Positions 17,478 to 24,950 of a stretch of 64,000 nt of DNA are shown piece after piece (positions within the stretch are counted from its first letter, which is position 1; every line of letters begins with the position of its first letter). Position numbers and translations under genes: made by a program. Source of the DNA: Saccharomonospora sp. CUA-673 (GTDB lineage: Bacteria > Actinomycetota > Actinomycetes > Mycobacteriales > Pseudonocardiaceae); assembly GCF_001942305.1 (NCBI RefSeq), contig NZ_MKKE01000012.1, positions 1-64,000 on the forward strand, given 5' to 3'. The notes beneath the pieces were generated by a model. It ran no database searches, was not told the origin of the DNA, and saw only the letters and a list, made by a program, of their open reading frames with translations.

Positions 17478-18341
17478 GTGACAGCGCTGGAAAGCCCCGG
17501 AGCAGACCCGACCGACGCGCTCTCGGCGGTCCCCGCGTGGGGGTCCCGTCGGGAGCTGCCGAACGTGGGGCGGATCAAGTTCTCGTACGGCCCGATGGAC
17601 TGCGGGAAGTCGACGCTCGCGCTGCAGATCGACCACAACCTGGCGCGGCAGGGTCGGCAGGGGTTGCTGCTCGTGAGCAACGACCGTTCCGGGCCCGGGC
17701 AGATCACGAGCCGGATCGGGATCACGCGGGAGGCGTTGGAACTCGACGTCGACACCGATCTGCGGACCGTGGTGCGGCAGGCGTGGGAACAGGGCACGCA
17801 CGTCGACTACCTGATCGTCGACGAGGCGCAGTTCCTGTCCCCCGGGCAGGTCGAGCAGCTGGGCGAACTGGCCGACGAGGCCACGATCGACGTGTACTGC
17901 TTCGGCATCGCGACCGACTTCCGCAGTCGCCTCTTCCCCGGGGCGCAGCGGCTGTTCGAGTTGGCCGACGAGTTGCAGCCGGTACAGGTGGAGGTGTTGT
18001 GCTGGTGCGGGCTGCCCGGACGGTTCAACGCGCGCGTCAGCGGCGACCGGGTGCTGCGCACCGGCGACACCGTGGTCGTGGCGGACACCGCCGACACCGT
18101 CGACGCGCCCGGTGATCCGGACGCCACGGACACGCCGCCGGTTCCCCCGACCGTGCCCGGCGACCCATCCTGCACCTCCGGTGAGGACGGGGCGGGGTCC
18201 TCCGCGGAGGTGAATCATGCGACACCACGGACGCAGAGAGAACCGGCTACCGTGCGTTACCAAGTACTGTGTCGGCGGCACTACCGCCTCGGCGATCTCG
18301 GACCCGCGGGTTCGGGTCACGGTCAGCTCCGGTTGACCTGA
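17478..18341 (+). CDS. tdk: Thymidine kinase, type II, with an internal insertion (287 aa)
   Basis: Phosphorylates thymidine in the salvage pathway. Walker A GPMDCGKST is at residues 38-46, and the Walker B-like DYLIVDEAQF at about 110-119. The zinc-binding lobe is built from LCWCG (about 174-178) and VLCRRHY (about 263-269). Between these halves, residues 205-257 are a Pro/Asp/Thr-rich insertion absent from the compact family core, so the protein is much longer than usual. Both flanks fit the family and the frame is intact, so I read it as a natural disordered insert. The GTG at 17478 is 8 bases after TAGGGT. Confidence 0.85.
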   Translation: MTALESPGADPTDALSAVPAWGSRRELPNVGRIKFSYGPMDCGKSTLALQIDHNLARQGRQGLLLVSNDRSGPGQITSRIGITREALELDVDTDLRTVVRQAWEQGTHVDYLIVDEAQFLSPGQVEQLGELADEATIDVYCFGIATDFRSRLFPGAQRLFELADELQPVQVEVLCWCGLPGRFNARVSGDRVLRTGDTVVVADTADTVDAPGDPDATDTPPVPPTVPGDPSCTSGEDGAGSSAEVNHATPRTQREPATVRYQVLCRRHYRLGDLGPAGSGHGQLRLT

Positions 18342-18505
18342 ACCGTTCACCGGCCCGACAGAACGCCAGGTCACCCGCATGGGGGATGCTCGGTGAGAAA
18401 GGACCGCATCGACGCGTCATGTGGAGGCAGTGGCCGTCTCCCTTCCAGGAGAAGCTGTTTACCCGGGGACATGTGCGAGCCGTGGGTAACGATTCGGGTG
18501 AACGG

Positions 18506-18532
18506 GGAATGAACCTGGCACCCGTGCTCGTT
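18506..18532 (+). promoter_or_regulatory. SigR/SigH-type promoter for rbpA
   Basis: GGAAT at 18506-18510 and GTT at 18530-18532 (CGTT from 18529) lie 57 bases before the rbpA start. The spacing fits the thiol-stress sigma factor consensus GGAAT, 18-19 bases, GTT. rbpA is a known SigR target in Streptomyces, which makes the match more credible. Confidence 0.6.
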
Positions 18533-18588
18533 GCACTCGGTGAGCGTGACCCTGGCTCCAGACCGGGAGCCGACTGAAAGGACTCATC

Positions 18589-18930
18589 ATGGCCGACCGT
18601 GTTCTCCGTGGAAGCAGGTTGGGAGCGGTTAGCTACGAGACCGACCGCAATCACGACCTCGCTCCGCGGCGTAGCGTGCGCTACGCCTGTCCGAAGGGCC
18701 ACGAGTTCGAGGTTCCGTTCTCCGACGACGCCGAGGTCCCCGCGACCTGGGAGTGCCGACTGCACGGCAGTGAGTCGGACATCATCGAGGGCGGCCAGAC
18801 GGAGCAGAAGGAGGCCAAGCCTCCGCGTACGCACTGGGACATGCTCCTGGAGCGCCGGTCGGTACCCGAACTCGAGGAACTGCTCAACGAGAGGCTCGAG
18901 GAGCTCAAGGCCCGCCGCGGTCGCTCCTGA
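18589..18930 (+). CDS. rbpA: RNA polymerase-binding protein RbpA (113 aa)
   Basis: An actinobacterial transcription activator that binds RNA polymerase and group I/II sigma factors and stabilises the open complex. The sequence opens MADRVLRGSRLGAVSYETDR, then has the zinc-ribbon core RYACPKGHEF with CRLHG, and the sigma-interaction domain PPRTHWDMLLERRSVPELEE near the C-terminus. Length is typical. A GAAAGGA site precedes the ATG. A SigR-like promoter lies upstream and a strong hairpin terminator downstream, so it is probably a single-gene unit. Confidence 0.95.
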   Translation: MADRVLRGSRLGAVSYETDRNHDLAPRRSVRYACPKGHEFEVPFSDDAEVPATWECRLHGSESDIIEGGQTEQKEAKPPRTHWDMLLERRSVPELEELLNERLEELKARRGRS

Positions 18931-18965
18931 GCCCGAGTGAGGCTTCGCTCCCACCACTGAGGACG

Positions 18966-18996
18966 GCGCCCGCACCTGACTCCCAGGTGCGGGCGC
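18966..18996 (+). terminator. Hairpin terminator after rbpA
   Basis: A perfect 13-base-pair stem: GCGCCCGCACCTG at 18966-18978 pairs with 18984-18996 across a 5-base loop. It starts 36 bases after the rbpA stop. No U-tract follows, as is common for actinobacterial terminators. Confidence 0.85.
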
Positions 18997-19042
18997 TGTC
19001 GTGTGTGCTCGGCCGGGACGAGCGTGTGCTTGGCTGGTGGGC

Positions 19043-19780
19043 GTGAACGACGACCTGCTTGCCGTGGCGGTGGCTCAGCCTGCGACGTCGGCGCGGGATG
19101 TTGCCGGCAACGCCGTGCGGCATGCCGAGGCGGTCGAGGCTGCCGGGGCGGCCGGCGCCCGGGTGGTCGTGTTCCCCGAGCTGTCGGTGACGGGCTACGA
19201 GCTCGGTGCGCCGCCGGTCGATCCGGACGATCCGCGGCTCGACGTGCTCGCCGAGGCGTGCGCGCGCACGGGAACGGTCGCCCTGGTGGGTGCCCCGGTG
19301 CGCAGTGCCCCACGCGGCGCCGCGGGTGTGCACATCGCGATACTCCGCATCGAGGACGGCATTCGCGAGGTCGTGTACCGCAAGCAGTTCCTGGGCGGCA
19401 ACGAACCGCGGCACTGCATCCCCGGGCCCGGACCCGCACTCGTCGACGTCGACGGATGGCGCGTCGGCCTCGGCATCTGCAAGGACACCGGGCAGCCCCG
19501 GCACATCGCCGCCATGGTGCGGCTCGACCTCGACCTGTACGTGGCGGGCCTGGTCCACCGGCCGGAGGAACTCGCCGAACAGGATGCCCGCGGGTTCGTG
19601 CTGGCCCGGGCGTGCGGCTCCCCCGTCGCGTTCGCGAGCTTCTCCGGCCGCACCGGCGACGTGTTCTCCGAGACCGCCGGCACCTCCACAGTCTGGTCCG
19701 CCGACGGCACCGTGTTGGCCCGCGCCGGCGACCGCCCGGGTGAGGTCGTCTCCGCGCGCGTGTCCCGTCCCCGGCGCTGA
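19043..19780 (+). CDS. Carbon-nitrogen hydrolase, nitrilase superfamily (245 aa)
   Basis: An amidase-type hydrolase with the complete catalytic triad: Glu46 in VVFPELSVTGYE, Lys114 in YRKQFLGGNEPRH and Cys147 in GICKDTG. The reaction is probably hydrolysis of a small amide or carbamoyl compound; the substrate is unknown. Length is typical for single-domain members. The GTG at 19043 begins MNDDLLAVAVAQPA, the expected first beta strand. It is isolated from rbpA by the terminator and is the last plus-strand gene before the AT-rich promoter region of the coiled-coil gene. Confidence 0.85.
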   Translation: MNDDLLAVAVAQPATSARDVAGNAVRHAEAVEAAGAAGARVVVFPELSVTGYELGAPPVDPDDPRLDVLAEACARTGTVALVGAPVRSAPRGAAGVHIAILRIEDGIREVVYRKQFLGGNEPRHCIPGPGPALVDVDGWRVGLGICKDTGQPRHIAAMVRLDLDLYVAGLVHRPEELAEQDARGFVLARACGSPVAFASFSGRTGDVFSETAGTSTVWSADGTVLARAGDRPGEVVSARVSRPRR

Positions 19781-19929
19781 CTCACCGTCCTCCCACTCCC
19801 TCCGGCCCTCTCCCCCGGCCGAACTCCCCTGCTCGACGGCCTCTGACGGGTCCTGAGACCGCCGGATCACGCCGTCCGCAAACTCGGCTACAAAATGTAT
19901 GTTCTGTAGCTGTGCAGTGTTCTAGTTCC

Positions 19930-19957
19930 ATAACTTCTAACCAGAGTTATAAGTTAT
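19930..19957. promoter_or_regulatory. Three ATAACT half-sites upstream of the coiled-coil gene
   Basis: ATAACT (19930-19935) and two AGTTAT copies (19945-19950, 19952-19957) form inverted and direct repeats in a sharply AT-rich patch. TAGGCT at 19971-19976 lies 6 bases before the ATG at 19983. It is a probable operator overlapping the promoter. Such clustered half-sites fit autoregulation, as described for the plasmid protein KfrA. The rest of 19781-19982 shows nothing else recognisable. Confidence 0.5.
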
Positions 19958-19982
19958 CAAACTCATGACCTAGGCTTGCGGC

Positions 19983-21116
19983 ATGAGCTCGGACGCTGTG
20001 ACCGTGACGTTGCCGGAGGCCCAGACGGCGCTGTGCGGATTCCGCCATTGCCGGCACCCGTTGCCGCCGCCCGGACCGCGCGGCGGACGGCCGTACGAGT
20101 TCTGCCCCGACCGCGTGTGGCCGGGCGGCAAGTCGTGCAAGCAGCTCGCCGCCGCGGAACAGGCACTACGCGACGCGCTCGGCGAAACCGATCCCCCGAC
20201 CGCCCTGCGCGACGCGACCGACACGTTCGCCGACGCCGCACGGCAGGTGCGGGAGCCGCTGCAGGCGCTCAGCGGCGTGCTCGAGACGGTCTCCGCGCGG
20301 ATGGAGGACGAGCTCACCGCCGCCGCGGCCCGCGCCGATCAGGCGGATCGTGCGGCCTCCGACGCCGCGCAGGCACAACACGACGCCGAGGAACGCGCCC
20401 AGGAAGCCGAGCGGGAACGCGACGCCGCGGTTGCCGAGGCGCAGCAGGCCCGCACCGAGGCCGCCGACGCGACCGCGACCGCCGAGCGGGCCGTCGCCGA
20501 GGCCGATGCGGCCGGACTCGCCAGGGCCCGGGCCGAGGCGACCGCGGAAGCGGCCATCGACCGTGCACGCCGCGCCGAGGACGAGAACAAGGTCGTCCGC
20601 GCCCACGCCGACGAACTCGTCCAGCGCCTCGACGAGCTGCGTGCGCAACTGGCCGAACGCACCGGCGAGCGCGACACCGCCCACGCGGCCCTTGAACAGC
20701 ACCGCGAGCGCAGTCGCGACCTGGAACGCAGCCTCACCGAACGCCTCGACACGACCGGATCGCACCTCGAACAGGCCCGCGCTGACCTGGCGTCCGCGGC
20801 CGAACGCGAACGGGAACTCCGCGGCAGGCTCGACGACCAGGCCGAAGAGCACCGCGTCACCGAACGGGCACTGGCCGACGCTCAGGCCGACGTCGCCGCG
20901 CACCGGGCCGAGGCCGAGCGGCTCCGCGACCGGATCGGCACGGCCGAACGCGAGCGCGACACCGTCGACCGCGTCCTGCACCGCATCAACGACGCGGTAC
21001 TGGCCGCCGACTCCGACGCCACACGCGAGGACCCGGGCGCGCTCCGCGAACTCGTCCTCCGCGAACTCCTGACCAGGACGAACCCACCCGACGACGCGGA
21101 CCCCGGCCGCCCCTGA
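19983..21116 (+). CDS. Coiled-coil protein with N-terminal Cys/His cluster, KfrA-like architecture (377 aa)
   Basis: I do not recognise a named family. Residues 12-48 (LCGFRHCRHPLPPP through FCPDRVWPGGKSC) contain four cysteines and a histidine and could bind zinc. From about residue 85 to 350 the protein is a nearly continuous Ala/Glu/Arg-rich coiled coil with heptad spacing. The short C-terminus (VLHRINDAVLAADSD) follows it. Alpha-helical coiled-coil proteins with a small N-terminal DNA-binding head, such as plasmid KfrA, autoregulate and help partition; this is analogy only. The ATG at 19983 is 6 bases after TAGGCT. It converges on the sigma-factor gene. Confidence 0.75.
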   Translation: MSSDAVTVTLPEAQTALCGFRHCRHPLPPPGPRGGRPYEFCPDRVWPGGKSCKQLAAAEQALRDALGETDPPTALRDATDTFADAARQVREPLQALSGVLETVSARMEDELTAAAARADQADRAASDAAQAQHDAEERAQEAERERDAAVAEAQQARTEAADATATAERAVAEADAAGLARARAEATAEAAIDRARRAEDENKVVRAHADELVQRLDELRAQLAERTGERDTAHAALEQHRERSRDLERSLTERLDTTGSHLEQARADLASAAERERELRGRLDDQAEEHRVTERALADAQADVAAHRAEAERLRDRIGTAERERDTVDRVLHRINDAVLAADSDATREDPGALRELVLRELLTRTNPPDDADPGRP

Positions 21117-21126
21117 CCCTGGTCAG
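21113..21126. terminator. Short palindrome spanning two convergent stop codons
   Basis: CTGACC-CT-GGTCAG includes the stop of the coiled-coil gene (21114-21116) and the stop of the sigma-factor gene (21123-21125). The stem is only 6 pairs, so terminator function is uncertain. Confidence 0.35.
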
Positions 21127-22319
21127 TCGTCCCCGGCCAGCTGTTGCCGGATGCGGGCGGCTTCGCGGGTGAGGGCGTCGCGTTCGGCGACGCTGGTCGC
21201 GGCGCGGGCCGCCTCGACGTACAGGTCGGCGGCGTGGTCGAGCTCCCCGAGGCGTTCGCGCAGGTGGGCCGTCACGGCGACGTAGCGGGGCAGGTCCGGG
21301 CTGACGTCGGCCAACGCGGCCAGCCCGGCATGCGGTCCGTCCGCCTCCCCCACGGCCACCGCCCGGTTGAGGCGTACCACCGGGCTGCCGGTGAGGCGCA
21401 GGAGTTCGTCGTACCACTCGACGATCTGCGGCCAGTCGGTCTCGGCGGGGGTCGGGGCGTCGGCGTGCAGCGCGGCGATCGCGGCCTGTGCCTGGTACTC
21501 GCCGAGCCGGTCGCGGGCCAGGGCCGCCTGGAGGATGTCGACGCCCTCGGCGATCAGCCGGGTGTCCCACAGGCCGCGGTCCTGCTCGGCGAGCAGGATG
21601 CGCCGGCCGCCCGCGGTGGTGCGGGACGCGCGGCGGGCGTGGTGCAACAGCATCAACGCCAACAGCCCATGGACCTCGGGGTCGTCGGTCGATGCGGCGA
21701 GCTGGCGGGTGAGCCGGATGGCCTCGGCGGCGAGGTCGAGGTCGCCGCCGTGGCCCTCGTTGAACACCAGGTACAGCACGCGCAGGATCGTTGCCAGGTC
21801 GCCGGGTTCGTCGAGTGTGCGGCCCGCGAGCCGCCGTTTGGCGCGGCTGATGCGCTGCGCCATGGTCGCCTCGGGAATCAGATACGCCTCGGCGATCTGC
21901 CGCGTCGTGAGGCCGCCGACCGCGCGCAACGTCAACGCGACCGCCGAGGCAGGCGGCAACGTCGGATGCGCGCACAGGAAGAACAACCGCAACGTGTCGT
22001 CGGTGTCGGGAGCGTCGGTGTCGGGAGCGCTGCCGTGCGGGGGCTCGCTCTCGACGGCCCGCTCCCGTTCCCGGCGCGCGGCGTCGGAGCGGACGGTGTC
22101 GAGGTATCGGCGCCACGCGGCGGCGATCAGCCAGCCCTTCGGGTCGCGCGGCGGGGCGCCGGGCCAGGTCTCCCAGGCGCGGATCAGCGCCTCCTGCACG
22201 GCGTCCTCTGCCGACGCGAAGTCCGCTCCGCGCCGGCAGAGGACGCCGATCACCGCGGGGACGAGCCCCCGCAGCTGTGGCCCGTCCACCGGGATGCCGG
22301 TCGTGTGGGCATCATTCAT
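21123..22319 (-). CDS. ECF sigma factor, ECF42 type with TPR-like C-terminal domain (398 aa)
   Basis: An extracytoplasmic-function sigma factor whose region 2 (DFASAEDAVQEALIRAWETW, DPKGWLIAAAWRRYLDTVR) and region 4 (LTTRQIAEAYLIPEATMAQR) are followed by a long helical C-terminal extension of about 220 residues. This layout, and the coupling to a DGPF/YCII gene, define the ECF42 group, which has no classical anti-sigma factor. The C-terminal domain is reported to be needed for activity. The ATG at 22319 overlaps the DGPF gene stop (ATGA). A promoter matching the ECF42 motif precedes the DGPF gene, so the pair is probably autoregulated. Confidence 0.9.
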   Translation of the reverse strand: MNDAHTTGIPVDGPQLRGLVPAVIGVLCRRGADFASAEDAVQEALIRAWETWPGAPPRDPKGWLIAAAWRRYLDTVRSDAARRERERAVESEPPHGSAPDTDAPDTDDTLRLFFLCAHPTLPPASAVALTLRAVGGLTTRQIAEAYLIPEATMAQRISRAKRRLAGRTLDEPGDLATILRVLYLVFNEGHGGDLDLAAEAIRLTRQLAASTDDPEVHGLLALMLLHHARRASRTTAGGRRILLAEQDRGLWDTRLIAEGVDILQAALARDRLGEYQAQAAIAALHADAPTPAETDWPQIVEWYDELLRLTGSPVVRLNRAVAVGEADGPHAGLAALADVSPDLPRYVAVTAHLRERLGELDHAADLYVEAARAATSVAERDALTREAARIRQQLAGDD

Positions 22320-22717
22320 TCGGCCACCGGCGGGGCGGTCAGGAAGGGCCGCACCTCCAGCCACTCGTGGATCGGCTTGCCGCCGGCACCGGGTGCGGCC
22401 GACAGCTCACCGGCCAGTTCGACGGCACGGTCCCACGAGTCGACGTCGATGATCATCCAGCCCGCGATGAGGTCCTTGGTCTCGGCGAACGGCCCGTCGG
22501 TGACGGGCGGTTCGCCCTCGCCGTCGTGGCGCACCCAGGCGCCGTCGGGTGCGAGGGCCTGTCCGTCGACGAACTCGCCCGTCCCCTCCAGGCGTGCCGC
22601 GAAGTCGTTCATGTACTGCATGTGCGCGTCGACCTCGTCGGGGGTCCAGCGGTCCATCGGGACGTTGTTCACCGCCGCCGGGGCTCCGCGGTAGTGCTTG
22701 AGCAGCAGGTACTTCAT
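22316..22717 (-). CDS. DGPF-domain (YCII-related) protein (133 aa)
   Basis: A small protein of the DGPF/YCII fold, with the signature VTDGPFAETKDLIAGWMI at about residues 71-89 and a C-terminal HEWLEVRPF. DGPF genes are the usual partners of ECF42 sigma factors and may modulate signal sensing, but the mechanism is not settled. The first residues MKYLLLKHYRGAP are typical. The ATG at 22717 follows GGAG. The stop overlaps the sigma-factor start. Confidence 0.9.
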   Translation of the reverse strand: MKYLLLKHYRGAPAAVNNVPMDRWTPDEVDAHMQYMNDFAARLEGTGEFVDGQALAPDGAWVRHDGEGEPPVTDGPFAETKDLIAGWMIIDVDSWDRAVELAGELSAAPGAGGKPIHEWLEVRPFLTAPPVAE

Positions 22718-22754
22718 GGGGTTCTCCTCAGCTCGGTCCGTTGTGCACCCCGGG

Positions 22755-22781
22755 GACGGAGCCGAACCCGCGTTCTCGACA
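22755..22781 (-). promoter_or_regulatory. Candidate ECF42 promoter
   Basis: On the minus strand TGTCGA (22781-22776) and CGTC (22758-22755) are separated by 17 bases. This matches the target motif I recall for ECF42 sigma factors, TGTCGA at -35 and CGA/TC at -10. It lies 38 bases before the DGPF gene start. Confidence 0.65.
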
Positions 22782-22830
22782 CCCGCCGACGTGACGTGAG
22801 TCACTCTAGCGCCCGCGGATTGCGTAGGGG

Positions 22831-24126
22831 TCAGTCCTCGTACCAGGCGTCGGCGACGAGGTCGACGGCGCTGCGCTCCGGGTCGGGGGCGGCGTGGTCG
22901 TAGACCTTGCGGGTCGTGTCGATGCTGCTGTGCCCGACGTCGCCCTGCACGTGGGCGAGGTCGGCGCCGGCCTCGACGGCGGTGGTGACGTAGAAGTGGC
23001 GCAGCGCGTGCGGATGCAGCGCGTCGGCGACGTCCGCGAGTTCCGGTCCGGCCGAGGCGGCCACGCGGCGCAGCAGCTGCCAGATCGCCTGGCGTTGGAA
23101 GCGCCGTCCCGTCCGTGTGCGCAGCAGCGGGCGTTCCGGTGCCGCTGCCGTCCTGTTCGCGGCATCGGCCGGGACGGGTTCCGCGCGGGTCGTGGTGGAG
23201 CGTTGGGTCTCGCGGACCTGTGCTCGGTAGGCGGTGATCGCGGCGTCGGCCGGGGCGCTCAGGTACACGATCCGTGTCTTGCCGCCCTTGCCCGTGACCC
23301 GCAGTGCGCGGCGGCCCCTGGTGACGTGCAGGTCGGACTCGTCCAACTCGCACAGCTCGCTGACCCGCAGGCCGAGCGTGAACAACGCGACCACGGCACC
23401 GGACCGGGCCACGTCGAGTGCGCTCGCTCCCCTGCGCGGCGCGGCGGCCGCGGCGTGCAACGCCCGCACCTGGGAGGCGGTGAGCGTGACCGTGCTGGTC
23501 GCGCTCGTCGACGCGGCCGACAGGCCCAGGCGTCGCCGGCTCAGCGCGGCCGGGTTGCCGTCGGCCAGGCCGGTGTCGGCGACGTGGGCGTACAGGGTCT
23601 TCACGGTCGCGAGCAGGCGGTCCCGGGTCGCGGGTGCGGCGCCGGCCGCGGTCACCGCGTCGAGCCACGCCTGCACGTCGCGGGTCGTGGCGCGGACGGG
23701 GTCGAGCCGGCGGGCGGCGCACCACCGGAACCAGTGCAGGCTGCGCAGTCGACCGCGCGGTGCGGGCGGTGGCCCCGACCGTTCGGCTCCGGGTTCGGGT
23801 GGCCGGAGCTGCACCGCGGCCACATAGGACGCGACCGCCTCGACCCAGCTGCGTTCGACGCCGGTCGTCCAGTGCTCGAGGTCGGCCGCCGACACGGGCA
23901 GCCCCAGGCCCTCGGCGTAGGTGCGGCGGGTGCGGACGTTGCCGTAGCCGCTCAACCAGTCCGCCACGGCAACCAGCAACGCGGCCGGATCGGCCACCCC
24001 CGGCCACACCTCGTCGGTGTCCATCGGCACGGCACCGTCGACAGGCTCCACAGCGCCCGCAGAGTCCACCGTGCCCGCTGCGTGCACGGCGCCGGCCGGG
24101 TCCCGATCGGACCGGGGTCGGGTCAT
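22831..24126 (-). CDS. Tyrosine recombinase / site-specific integrase (431 aa)
   Basis: A phage-type integrase-family recombinase with a full catalytic set: Arg254 in [10 protein letters not shown], a Lys near 280-283, the HxxR box at 373-376 in HPHALRH, His399 in GDVGHSS and nucleophile Tyr409 in [11 protein letters not shown]-like core-binding domain occupies about 120-200, and there is a variable N-terminus with a Pro/Ala-rich lead. The ATG at 24126 overlaps the ppm1 stop (ATGA); a later in-frame ATG at 24021 is possible. It is not XerC/D-sized, and no attachment site or phage genes are visible beside it. Confidence 0.85.
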   Translation of the reverse strand: MTRPRSDRDPAGAVHAAGTVDSAGAVEPVDGAVPMDTDEVWPGVADPAALLVAVADWLSGYGNVRTRRTYAEGLGLPVSAADLEHWTTGVERSWVEAVASYVAAVQLRPPEPGAERSGPPPAPRGRLRSLHWFRWCAARRLDPVRATTRDVQAWLDAVTAAGAAPATRDRLLATVKTLYAHVADTGLADGNPAALSRRRLGLSAASTSATSTVTLTASQVRALHAAAAAPRRGASALDVARSGAVVALFTLGLRVSELCELDESDLHVTRGRRALRVTGKGGKTRIVYLSAPADAAITAYRAQVRETQRSTTTRAEPVPADAANRTAAAPERPLLRTRTGRRFQRQAIWQLLRRVAASAGPELADVADALHPHALRHFYVTTAVEAGADLAHVQGDVGHSSIDTTRKVYDHAAPDPERSAVDLVADAWYED

Positions 24127-24887
24127 CGCCGTTGCAGGAGCCGGCGCAGTTGGCCGAATCGGCGCTGCACTCCCCACTGCGCCACGCGCACGACGGCCTC
24201 GCCGATGATCGAACCGTCCATCTTGGACGTGCCGACCTCGCGTTCGGTGAAGGTGATCGGAACCTCGACGATGTCGAAGCCCTCCTGCGCGGTGCGCAGG
24301 GTCAGGTCGATCTGGAAGCAGTACCCGGCGGAGACCACATCGGACAGCCGCAGCGTCGCCAGGACGTGCGCGCGGTAGGCGCGGAAACCGGCGGTCATGT
24401 CGTTGACCGGAACGCCGAGCGCGACCCGCGAGTACACGTTCGCACCGCGCGAGAGGACCTCGCGGTGCTTGGGCCAGTTGACCAGCGCGCCGCCGGGCAC
24501 GTAGCGCGAGCCGATCACCAGGTCCGCGTCGCCGAGGGCCTCGATCAGCCGCGGCAGGTCCTCCGGGGCGTGCGAACCGTCGGCGTCCATCTCCACGAGC
24601 GTGGCGTAGTCGCGCTCGAGACCCCAGCGGAAGCCCGCGATGTAGGCGGCTCCGAGGCCGGCCTTCTCCGTGCGGTGCAGCACGTGCACCCGCTCGTCGC
24701 CGGCAGCGATCTCGTCGGCCAGCTCGCCGGTGCCGTCGGGGCTGCCGTCGTCGACGACGAGCACGTGCGCCTCGGGCAGGTGCACGTGCAGTCGCTGCAG
24801 GAGGGGCGCGAGGTTGTCCCGCTCGTTGTACGTCGGGATGATCACCAGCACAGGTTCGGTCGTGCCCCTGTGCGTGTCCTCGGCCAT
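24123..24887 (-). CDS. ppm1: Polyprenol monophosphomannose synthase (254 aa)
   Basis: A GT2-family glycosyltransferase transferring mannose from GDP-mannose to polyprenol phosphate. It acts at the cytoplasmic face for lipoglycan and protein mannosylation. Motifs are [29 protein letters not shown], the DXD-containing VEMDADGSH, and [13 protein letters not shown] with GFRAYR. There is no membrane domain, so it resembles the soluble Ppm1 catalytic unit, with the acyltransferase Lnt encoded next door instead of fused. The start at 24887 is standard. Confidence 0.92.
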   Translation of the reverse strand: MAEDTHRGTTEPVLVIIPTYNERDNLAPLLQRLHVHLPEAHVLVVDDGSPDGTGELADEIAAGDERVHVLHRTEKAGLGAAYIAGFRWGLERDYATLVEMDADGSHAPEDLPRLIEALGDADLVIGSRYVPGGALVNWPKHREVLSRGANVYSRVALGVPVNDMTAGFRAYRAHVLATLRLSDVVSAGYCFQIDLTLRTAQEGFDIVEVPITFTEREVGTSKMDGSIIGEAVVRVAQWGVQRRFGQLRRLLQRR

Positions 24888-24950
24888 GCTGCTCCCCTGC
24901 GTCCTTCGCCTACGAGTCCTGTGCCTGCGCGTCCCGTGCTGCGTGCCCGG

